Source: Saprospiraceae bacterium
GTDB lineage: Bacteria; Bacteroidota; Bacteroidia; Chitinophagales; Saprospiraceae
NCBI GenBank assembly: GCA_016787415.1
Contig: JAEUUT010000156.1
Coordinates: forward strand, 1-63,209
Length of the DNA: 63,209 nucleotides
Reading direction: 5' to 3'
The stretch's first letter is position 1, and the number at the start of each line of letters is the position of its first letter. The notes beneath the pieces were generated by a model. That model saw only the letters and a list, made by a program, of their open reading frames with translations. It made no database searches and was not told where the DNA came from. Position numbers and translations under genes: made by a program. This document shows positions 34,864-41,569 of this stretch, one piece after another.

Positions 34864-34992
34864 CTACAGATTCTTGAACGCTTTCAGGATGTCGATAAAA
34901 GACAGATGCTGCAACAATTCATTCGCAGTCGCCTCCATTAAAGCATTTACATCAAGCGGTAAATCTATTTTGAATCTGGCACATTTACCCGT
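34864..34992 (-). other. In-frame open stretch directly after the DUF692 stop codon
   Basis: After the TAA of the DUF692 gene (34993-34995) the same reading frame stays open for 42 codons to a TAG at 34864-34866, 15 bp before the quinoprotein start. The translation looks protein-like: 'FKIDLPLDVNALMEATANEL' then 'LQHLSFIDILKAFKNL'. An internal ATG at 34938 would give 24 residues. It could be a degraded C-terminal extension, a readthrough tail or a separate peptide. I do not recognise the sequence. Confidence 0.35.
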
Positions 34993-36126
34993 TTATTCGG
35001 GCTGACGAAAACCTTTTTGCCATTTTTGAGCGATGCGCGTGGCCGTTTCCAGCATGTAGGGCGCCCAGTGTTCTGTTCCCCAGGCCGTTCCGGCGAGGTC
35101 GGAAACTGCCAGCAGGCGCTGCGCTTCTTCAAAAGAGCCTGCTTTTTCCAGTATTTCTGACAGTTGGCGTTGCTGGCGATGCAGGTCGGCATCTTCCAGC
35201 GGGGCGCCCAATGCAGGGAAAGGAAGCGGAATAAACGCATTGCCGGAATAATTATCCGGCGATTCGTATGCTTCCAAAATGGTGTGCATCGTGTCAAAAT
35301 CTTGCCTGAACTGCCTGCGGCTGGCTTCGGTATGCAGGGCTGTGCCCATTTGTTCGAGTACTACAAATTTCAGGTTGGGGCACAGCGGAATAGTGTTCTT
35401 CAATAACTGAAACACCTCCTGCGGCACCGCGTCGTCGTGGGTGTCGCGGCGCACGGGTCGGTCGGGCAACAAAGAAGAGTTCTCCCAACTTCCGCCTGAA
35501 ATATGAATTTCCCGTACCCGGTCGAGCGGATACAAAGGCAGCAATTCATCCGCAGGAATATCGAAATTGTGTGCCTGGCAATACAAATTGTGCAAATCGA
35601 GGATAATAAACCCATTGACGGGTTCCATCAGTTTGTTCAAAAAATCACCATGCCGTTTTACCTCTTCCACAGAATAGGCAAATGCCAGGTTTTCCAGCCC
35701 TACCGGACAGGCACACACCTCCTGAATGCGCCGGAGCCGGTCGTGCCCGATTGCCAGCGTACTTGCTGTGAACGGCAGGCTGATGGGTGCGCCGGAATGG
35801 AAATCGGCGCCTGTCATAAAACCGAAATGTTCGGTGATGTGGTCGAAATGAAAAATGTCGCACTGTTTTTTCAGGCGCTTCAGCCATTGGGCCTGCTCCG
35901 GCGACCAGCGCCCGGAAAACAGCGAAAAAAACACGCCATGCCCGACCAATCGCCCGGCGCGCCCGTATTCGAGTAACAACTCGTCAAACCAAGCCGGAAT
36001 GTCCCGCACCTGATACAGGGTATCAAACGACCATTCCAGCCCCTGCACGCGTTCCGATTCCAGCAGCGGAAGCGCCGTCAGCAGAATGTCGGAATCGAGG
36101 TTGCAGGCTATGGAAGGGTAAAGCAT
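34993..36126 (-). CDS. DUF692 / MNIO multinuclear non-haem iron oxidative enzyme
   Basis: 377 residues from the ATG at 36126; an upstream frame to 36216 only translates the heptamer repeat. The TIM-barrel DUF692 fold carries the expected metal ligands: H63 in 'LVGHGVFFSLF', E99-H100 in 'FDHITEHFGF', E145 in 'VGLENLAF', D177-N180-H186 in 'LDLHNLYCQAHNFD', H208 in 'REIHISGGSW', D228-H230-D231 in 'RRDTHDDAVP' and E258 in 'VVLEQM'. Family members (MbnB, TglH, HvfB, ChrH) use two or three irons and O2 to modify Cys or other residues in ribosomal peptides. Here a Cys-containing peptide gene lies just upstream. No DUF2063 partner is seen; the last ~80 residues are an extra helical part. Confidence 0.9.
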   Translation of the reverse strand: MLYPSIACNLDSDILLTALPLLESERVQGLEWSFDTLYQVRDIPAWFDELLLEYGRAGRLVGHGVFFSLFSGRWSPEQAQWLKRLKKQCDIFHFDHITEHFGFMTGADFHSGAPISLPFTASTLAIGHDRLRRIQEVCACPVGLENLAFAYSVEEVKRHGDFLNKLMEPVNGFIILDLHNLYCQAHNFDIPADELLPLYPLDRVREIHISGGSWENSSLLPDRPVRRDTHDDAVPQEVFQLLKNTIPLCPNLKFVVLEQMGTALHTEASRRQFRQDFDTMHTILEAYESPDNYSGNAFIPLPFPALGAPLEDADLHRQQRQLSEILEKAGSFEEAQRLLAVSDLAGTAWGTEHWAPYMLETATRIAQKWQKGFRQPE

Positions 36127-36129
36127 GAT

Positions 36130-36282
36130 AGAGGTGAGAGGTGAGAGGTGAGAGGTGAGAGGTGAGAGGTGAGAGGTGAGAGGTGAGAGTCCGTAGAGTG
36201 TACCGCTTCGCCACAAGAGATTGTTATAGCGGAGCAGTACACTCTACGGACTCTCACTTCTCGCCTCTCACTTCTCACCTCT
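36130..36282. repeat. Heptamer-built palindrome between the precursor peptide and DUF692 genes
   Basis: The left arm (36130-36203) is nine or so GAGAGGT units followed by GAGTCCGTAGAGTGTAC. The right arm (36237-36282) starts GTACACTCTACGGACTC and continues CACTTCTCGCCTCTCACTTC. The loop is 33 nt. It ends four bases before the precursor stop codon and begins three bases before the DUF692 start codon, so it fills the whole gap between the two genes. Confidence 0.9.
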
Positions 36283-36286
36283 GGTT

Positions 36287-36499
36287 TCATCCCATGCCGC
36301 AGGCAGGGCAGTTGGAGGGCACTTCTTCCCCATTTCCATTATTTCGTGGGTCAATGGCGTGATCGACATCACAGTTTGCAGGGCAGGTAGAAAAGTGAAT
36401 TTGTGCTGTCTCTTTTTTCTGATGTTCGCAGGCAGTAGCGGTAGCCGCAACGGTAACGCCGGCAAAGATGGCTTGCAAGAGTGATTTGGAAATTTTCAT
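36287..36499 (-). CDS. Candidate MNIO-class RiPP precursor peptide (70 aa)
   Basis: 70 residues. The leader is signal-like (MKISKSLLQAIFAGVTVAAT) with Cys24 in a lipobox-like 'TATACE'. The remainder has four more Cys: 'STCPANCD' (C39, C43) and the final 'PSNCPACGMG' (C64, C67). A small protein with two Cys pairs and a C-terminal CPACGMG, immediately upstream of a DUF692 enzyme on the same strand, fits a ribosomal peptide substrate; Chryseobacterium ChrA/ChrH is a known pair of this kind. I infer that Cys residues in the two pairs are modified. It has its own consensus promoter. It might instead be a small metal-binding lipoprotein. Confidence 0.75.
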   Translation of the reverse strand: MKISKSLLQAIFAGVTVAATATACEHQKKETAQIHFSTCPANCDVDHAIDPRNNGNGEEVPSNCPACGMG

Positions 36500-36545
36500 A
36501 ACAATAGAAATGTGGTCTGGTGAACAATATGTACGGTAGACAACC

Positions 36546-36579
36546 CAAATTTACCAAAACGTTGGGGCATTCGCAGAAA
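36546..36579 (-). promoter_or_regulatory. Promoter of the candidate precursor peptide
   Basis: On the minus strand an exact -7 box TAAATTTG (36546-36553) follows a TTTCTG -33-like element (36574-36579) by 20 bp. The start codon is about 47 bp downstream. The opposite strand of this 172-bp gap must also hold the promoter of the five-gene plus-strand operon; its AT-rich part is at 36584-36622. Confidence 0.55.
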
Positions 36580-36672
36580 GAGGGGACTTTTTATAAAAAT
36601 TCAATTTTTTTTTAATAAAGTCTGTTCACGGGAGGCTATCCATTTTACATTCAGAGGATAAACCTCTATACA

Positions 36673-37890
36673 ATGGCAACGAAAAAACTCATTGTTTTTG
36701 CCATCAGCGCCGTGCTGGCATTTCCCCTGTTTTCTCAGGCTCTTCCAATTGACACGGTACACCGTTGTTTATACACCGGTGTCTTTTTCGGTACGCAGCC
36801 CCGGCAGGGCAGCCCTGATGCCGAAGTAGAAAAAATGGTGGACACCATCTGCCAGGTCGCAGGCGTGGATCGAGCCCTGTTTCAGGTACAAAACGCGCGT
36901 GTCCCCATGGTAGCGGCCGTGGTAGATGCCAAAGGCAAATACCTGTTGTACAACCGAGGCGAATTCAAGTCGCTGATAGCCACCCGACGCTCCTGGGCGT
37001 ATTATTTACTGGCGCATGAAATCGGGCATGTACACCTTGCGCACAGCCTCGATGCCCGAAAAAGGATTCGGGAGGAAGCCGAAGCCGACCGTTTTGCAGC
37101 AGGTGTAGTCAAAAAAATCGGCGATTTCCCGAGCCTGGATGCTTTGCTCCAACAGGTAGAAGAAGCCCCTTATTCTTATCAGCCTGCCTATCCGTTCAAA
37201 GAGCGCAAATCCGGCATTTCCACTGGCTGGAACACTTCGGAAGCCCTGAACAAAGGTTTGAGTTTTGGCAACAACCCTTCGGATATTGAGAACAGTCCTT
37301 TGCCCCGTTTCAAAAAAAGCGGCTGCCCGAAAGAATGCACCCTCAATAGCCGCCGCTTCGAAGGCTGCGCGGTGCTGGGCGACATCAATTTCCGCATTTG
37401 CCGGGCCCTGGACAAGCAAGGCTACTCCGATCGCCGGTATTTCGCTGTGAAAAATGGGTTCGCTATAGTCACGGCTGCCGAGCAGTTTCGTGCCGCACCG
37501 GCCCTGTCGTCCATTGCCGGCGACAACCGCTGGCTCGATTACCCGCCGCGCCCGAGTTTTGACGGGGTTTGGGACTATTTCAGCAAAATGTTTTTCCCCG
37601 ACCCTACGTATTTCCGGGTTTTTGTATTCGTCGTCACCAACCAGTCGGCCCTGGAGTACGAACCCGGCTGCGTCAGCGTGGATGGCTGCAAGGAATGGCT
37701 CCAGCGCGGGGGCAATGTGCTGCCCGATTATTTGGCCAAACAAGCCGTAAACGGGCATTCGGTGCGTGGGCTGGTGTACGAATTCCGCGCCAATGAAAGC
37801 AACAAACAGGCCCATGAAGAATGCCGCATGAGCGCCCGCGCAGAAGATCACCTGCAAAAAGCAGGCATCCTTGAACAGATTAAAAAATAA
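36673..37890 (+). CDS. Secreted HEIGH zinc-metalloprotease-like protein
   Basis: 405 residues with a signal peptide (LIVFAISAVLAFPLFSQA). An M48-like gluzincin core: 'YYLLAHEIGHVHLAHSLDA' gives HEIGH at 115-119, and 'REEAEADRFAAGVV' (~133-146) supplies the third ligand with the family's ExxAD pattern. All catalytic residues appear intact. The C-terminal ~220 residues, with several Cys ('SGCPKECTLNSRRFEGCAV', 'EPGCVSVDGCKEW'), match nothing I know. It is the first gene of an operon of five, 20 bp before the effector-associated-domain gene, and is divergent from the precursor peptide gene. Confidence 0.75.
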   Translation: MATKKLIVFAISAVLAFPLFSQALPIDTVHRCLYTGVFFGTQPRQGSPDAEVEKMVDTICQVAGVDRALFQVQNARVPMVAAVVDAKGKYLLYNRGEFKSLIATRRSWAYYLLAHEIGHVHLAHSLDARKRIREEAEADRFAAGVVKKIGDFPSLDALLQQVEEAPYSYQPAYPFKERKSGISTGWNTSEALNKGLSFGNNPSDIENSPLPRFKKSGCPKECTLNSRRFEGCAVLGDINFRICRALDKQGYSDRRYFAVKNGFAIVTAAEQFRAAPALSSIAGDNRWLDYPPRPSFDGVWDYFSKMFFPDPTYFRVFVFVVTNQSALEYEPGCVSVDGCKEWLQRGGNVLPDYLAKQAVNGHSVRGLVYEFRANESNKQAHEECRMSARAEDHLQKAGILEQIKK

Positions 37891-37910
37891 CCGACAAAAT
37901 TTCCGGCACG

Positions 37911-38624
37911 ATGTGGAAGCCACTTTCCCAAACGATGCATTTTTCCCTGCTGCCCTGGGCTGTTTGTACCACATTGGTACTGCTGATGGTATTTGTACAA
38001 ACCCTGACCGGCAAACTGGGCGATGCCGCACCGGTGGTATGGTGCTGGGCTGGCCTTTTGCTGCTGCCCGGGCTGGCCATGCTGCTGAGCGGCGCGCTGC
38101 TGAGCAGGTATGCCGGGCAGCACACGCCACCTGCTGCACATTACCTGCTTTTGTCCCTGTTGTGGCTGTACCTGATACTGGTGTTGCTCACCCTGCTGAA
38201 TATGTTGCAAAACGACCACGGCCTGATTGCCTATTTCCAGGGTTCGTACTGGTGGCTGGCGCCGCTAAATGTACTACTGCTGACAGGGTTCGGGCTGTTT
38301 TTCTGGCGGAAAGTGCCCATTTTCCAACCCGACCAGAAGGTGATTCTGGAAATGGCCGGCGAACAACTTCGGGCGGCCGTGCTGCAGGGCGACACCCTGC
38401 GCCAGTCATTGCTGGAAGCCATTGCTGCCGGTGAACTACACAGGGCATTTTCCACCCTGCAACAAAGCAAAGCCCCTGAAGATAAAATACAGGCCGACAT
38501 CGCCGTGTTGCAGGGAGAATACACCCAACTGACACGCAACCGCGACCTGAATGTGATTGCGCCGGCGGACGCCCAAAGGCAACTCAATCGAATTACGGTC
38601 GCTTTGATCCACCTTTTACCCTAA
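37911..38624 (+). CDS. Four-TM protein with C-terminal effector-associated domain (EAD11-like)
   Basis: 237 residues. Four membrane helices at about 10-30, 40-63, 75-100 and 112-131 are followed by a cytoplasmic helical domain from ~150: 'SLLEAIAAGELHRAFSTLQQ', then 'DIAVLQGEYTQLTRNRDLNV' and 'QRQLNRITVALIHLLP'. That pattern (short helices, 'L.G.Y..L.R', closing 'NRI..AL..L') is the effector-associated domain 11 type, known from multi-gene conflict systems of Bacteroidota where EADs pair proteins by homotypic contact. No partner EAD was found in the window. It lies between two metalloprotease-like genes, with gaps of 20 and 5 bp. Confidence 0.75.
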   Translation: MWKPLSQTMHFSLLPWAVCTTLVLLMVFVQTLTGKLGDAAPVVWCWAGLLLLPGLAMLLSGALLSRYAGQHTPPAAHYLLLSLLWLYLILVLLTLLNMLQNDHGLIAYFQGSYWWLAPLNVLLLTGFGLFFWRKVPIFQPDQKVILEMAGEQLRAAVLQGDTLRQSLLEAIAAGELHRAFSTLQQSKAPEDKIQADIAVLQGEYTQLTRNRDLNVIAPADAQRQLNRITVALIHLLP

Positions 38625-38629
38625 TTACC

Positions 38630-39835
38630 ATGAAAATATTCCCCATGCTCGTTTTTATGGCCTGTTTCGCTTCCGCGTCGCAGGCCCAAAACCCTGTTGC
38701 TGCCAACCCTGCTGCCCATGAGCGCCTGCGGCTGATACTGGAAGAAATCAAGGATGCATCCAGTTCTGCTATTGTGATCAAACTCCAGGAATCGACCGCC
38801 ACCCGCAACGCAGAAGCATACCGGGACGGCTCGAACAATTACATCCGGTACAATCCCGCATTTGTAACGCAGTTTGAAAAAAATGCGCAAACCAAATGGG
38901 CCGTGTACAGCCTGCTGGCCCACGAACTTGGCCACCTCATACTTGGGCACGACCTTCAGGAACGCAACCCCGCCGTGCGCAAGGAACTCGAACTCAACGC
39001 CGACAATTTTGCCGGCCGGGTGCTAAATACACTCGGGGCCACCCGGGAAGAAACGCTGGCCGGATTTCGCAATATGGGCCAGGACCTGTCGGGCGGCCTG
39101 TATCCGCCTGCCAGTGATCGGGAATTTGAAGTGGGCGACGGCTGGGACGCCCAGGAAGATGCCTGGAAAGCCCGCGGCCAGCACCCGCGCGATGCAGCCC
39201 TGCGCTTCGAACCGCGGCTTACAGGCAAAGTGTCGTACAACTGGGCTAGAAACGCACAAGCCACCATCAAAGGGCGGCGTATGGAAATTAACTACAAGAT
39301 ACCGCCCAACAAAAATGTGCAAACCTTCCGGCCCTTCCTCATGATCGATCCACATTCGTCGCTGGTGCCCCAAACCTTCGACTGGGTGGGCGATTCCTCC
39401 CGTGCCGGCAACCACACCTTGATCTGGTACTTCGAGCGCGATGGATACACCCGCGAACAGGTGATGCGCCCCGACGAAATCGGTGTAGGCGCGTTTACAC
39501 CAGGAAAAGTGCCGCAAAAGCCACGGGGCTGGGTGCTGCCCCTCGAACTGACAGGCTTCGTCGGTGGCCTGGTCGCCGCCGGTATCGGATACCGCAAGGA
39601 GCAGGATGCTTATTCCGACTACAAAAACATTTACCTCGCTTCGCCCAATCCGCAATCAACGGCGTATGCCGGCACCAGCCGTACCGCCGTGTACAACGAT
39701 GCCAACGACCGACATAAAAAAGCCCAATACCTGCTCTGGTCGGGCGTAGGAGTGGCCACAGGAAGCCTGCTTGTTTACCTGATTCATACGCATCCGAAAG
39801 CGAAGCGCGCCAAAAAAGTAATCCTCCACCAATAA
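38630..39835 (+). CDS. HELGH zinc-metalloprotease-like protein with C-terminal membrane helices
   Basis: 401 residues, signal peptide (VFMACFASASQAQ). 'YSLLAHELGHLILGHDL' places HELGH at 98-102 and 'KELELNADNFAGRVL' gives the ELxAD third-ligand pattern at ~119-133, so it is a second M48-like gluzincin, distant from the one two genes upstream. The middle (~200-290) is beta-rich ('FDWVGDSSRAGNHTLIWYFE'). Two probable membrane segments near the end ('ELTGFVGGLVAAGIGY', 'LLWSGVGVATGSLLVYLI') and a basic tail anchor it. It follows the EAD gene by 5 bp, suggesting translational coupling. Confidence 0.78.
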   Translation: MKIFPMLVFMACFASASQAQNPVAANPAAHERLRLILEEIKDASSSAIVIKLQESTATRNAEAYRDGSNNYIRYNPAFVTQFEKNAQTKWAVYSLLAHELGHLILGHDLQERNPAVRKELELNADNFAGRVLNTLGATREETLAGFRNMGQDLSGGLYPPASDREFEVGDGWDAQEDAWKARGQHPRDAALRFEPRLTGKVSYNWARNAQATIKGRRMEINYKIPPNKNVQTFRPFLMIDPHSSLVPQTFDWVGDSSRAGNHTLIWYFERDGYTREQVMRPDEIGVGAFTPGKVPQKPRGWVLPLELTGFVGGLVAAGIGYRKEQDAYSDYKNIYLASPNPQSTAYAGTSRTAVYNDANDRHKKAQYLLWSGVGVATGSLLVYLIHTHPKAKRAKKVILHQ

Positions 39836-39845
39836 ACCTCCACAC

Positions 39846-41549
39846 ATGAAAAACATACTTTTTTCCGGTATAAGTCTTGCCGTCATAGCCACTGCCATTC
39901 TTTCCGGCGGTTGCGATTACGCTACCACACCCGATTTAAACTGTGTGGAATCGGCTTCTTTTGAAATTATCCGTACGGATACCGGCAGTTGTTCGTCGGG
40001 CTGCACGTATCGTTTTCTAGCAACGGTGGTGGGCGGCTCCGGACTTCGCTACACCTGGGATTTTGGCGACAACAGCACCTCCGACGCTGCCGAACCGGAA
40101 CATACTTATGCAAATGCAGGCACTTACGCGGTATCTGTGGTCATCGCTCAGGACGCCTGTTCCAATCTGGTGGTTCCAACGCAAACGCTCACCATCGGAT
40201 TCCCGGCGCCAGTAGCCAAAATTACCACCGCCCAGCCCGCTGTGTACACCATGCCTGCCACGACGGTGAACTTCGATGCCGCTGCGAGCCAGAACGCCGT
40301 TTCCTACACCTGGGATTTTGGCGACGGCAGCACTGCCACCGGCGCTACGGCTTCGCATGCCTACGCCCGTCCCGACACGTTTATGGTGGTGCTGAAAGCC
40401 GGGGGGCAGGGCGGCGACCAGGATCGGGATACCACCTGGGTGCGCATCGAGCCGAAAACGTTCCTGCTCGCTTCGGATATTGCTGCCGGCGCATTCGAGC
40501 GGGCTGTACTCACGGACGAGGCCTCGGATGGCAGTTTTCGGGCAGCGGTGAGCACTTCCGATTTGCTTTACCTGGTAAAAATTTCACAGACGGGCGCCTT
40601 GCAGGGTTCTCCGAGCATCGTCGATTATCCCGTCGGGTCGGCGCATATCAACGGGGCCCAGAATATCTTTTGTGCCCGAAAAACGTCCAACGGATACATT
40701 CTGGTGGGTAATGTGGAAAACACCCTGAACCCGCTTGATGTCAATACCGACATTTATGCCCTGACGCTGAAGACGGATTTTACAGTGCAAAATTTCCCCA
40801 ACCCCTTGTTTGATAACATCCCCGGCGTGGGCAATGGAAATGAAACCGGGCGGTTTGTCATCGAGCGCGACGGCGGCTATGTAGTAGCAGGCGACCAGGA
40901 CTTTGGCGCTGGCGGGCCACCCAAACGGTTTTACTACATGAAACTGACCAGCGGATTGAGCAAAGTGGGCAATGCCGTAGTCAGAAGTGAGACTACCACA
41001 ACTGAACAACGCCGTATTTACACCATCGCCAACAACGGTGCAGGCTATGTAGTGGCAGGGAAAAAAGGCGGCGCTACTTTCTTTGCTCGTCTCGATGCCG
41101 ATTTTAATGTGGTCGGTACGGAGCGCAACCTGGGCAATTTTATCCCTTCCGACATGATTGCACTGGAAAACAATACGTACCTGCTGATCGGAACAGATGG
41201 CGCGTCGGGCAAGGTGTTCAAAATGGATGCTTCTGGAAATGACCTCTCAGGCTGGCCGGTTTCGCTGCCCAATACGGTGCTGTACAAAGGACTTGTCACC
41301 AACAAAGGCCGACTGGCACTGGCAGGTGGAATTTCCGACGGAGTATCATTTCTTCCCTATCTTGCTCAATTGAAAATCAGCGATGGCGCCGCTGCAGTAA
41401 GCCCACAAACCTATCCTGCAGGTACGCTGTCGAGAAGATTGTACTACCTCGCGCAAACGCGCGACGACGGCTTTATACTGGGCGGCGAAGACGAAAGCGG
41501 CTCAACGCTTTTCATTCGCACCAACCACCTTGGGCAACTTATTCAATAA
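39846..41549 (+). CDS. PKD-repeat lipoprotein
   Basis: 567 residues. The lipoprotein signal 'AILSGGC' puts the lipidated Cys at residue 23. Two PKD domains follow, each with the hallmark 'YTWDFGD' ('LRYTWDFGDNSTSDAAEPEH', 'VSYTWDFGDGSTATGATASH'). The C-terminal ~370 residues resemble a beta-propeller made of 'GYVVAGDQDF', 'GYVVAGKKGG' and 'GFILGGEDES' units. PKD modules bind protein or glycan. It would sit on the outer-membrane surface as part of the five-gene operon, 10 bp after the HELGH gene. Confidence 0.85.
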   Translation: MKNILFSGISLAVIATAILSGGCDYATTPDLNCVESASFEIIRTDTGSCSSGCTYRFLATVVGGSGLRYTWDFGDNSTSDAAEPEHTYANAGTYAVSVVIAQDACSNLVVPTQTLTIGFPAPVAKITTAQPAVYTMPATTVNFDAAASQNAVSYTWDFGDGSTATGATASHAYARPDTFMVVLKAGGQGGDQDRDTTWVRIEPKTFLLASDIAAGAFERAVLTDEASDGSFRAAVSTSDLLYLVKISQTGALQGSPSIVDYPVGSAHINGAQNIFCARKTSNGYILVGNVENTLNPLDVNTDIYALTLKTDFTVQNFPNPLFDNIPGVGNGNETGRFVIERDGGYVVAGDQDFGAGGPPKRFYYMKLTSGLSKVGNAVVRSETTTTEQRRIYTIANNGAGYVVAGKKGGATFFARLDADFNVVGTERNLGNFIPSDMIALENNTYLLIGTDGASGKVFKMDASGNDLSGWPVSLPNTVLYKGLVTNKGRLALAGGISDGVSFLPYLAQLKISDGAAAVSPQTYPAGTLSRRLYYLAQTRDDGFILGGEDESGSTLFIRTNHLGQLIQ

Positions 41550-41569
41550 AAACCTAAATCCAACTTGTT

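Noticed and set aside
36127..36216. 30-residue N-terminal extension of the DUF692 enzyme
   Set aside because: It only translates the heptamer repeat (SPLTSHL repeated); the conserved protein starts at 36126.
37006..38139. 377-codon antisense frame over the first HExxH gene and the EAD gene
   Set aside because: It spans two genes with good motifs on the plus strand and has no recognisable features.
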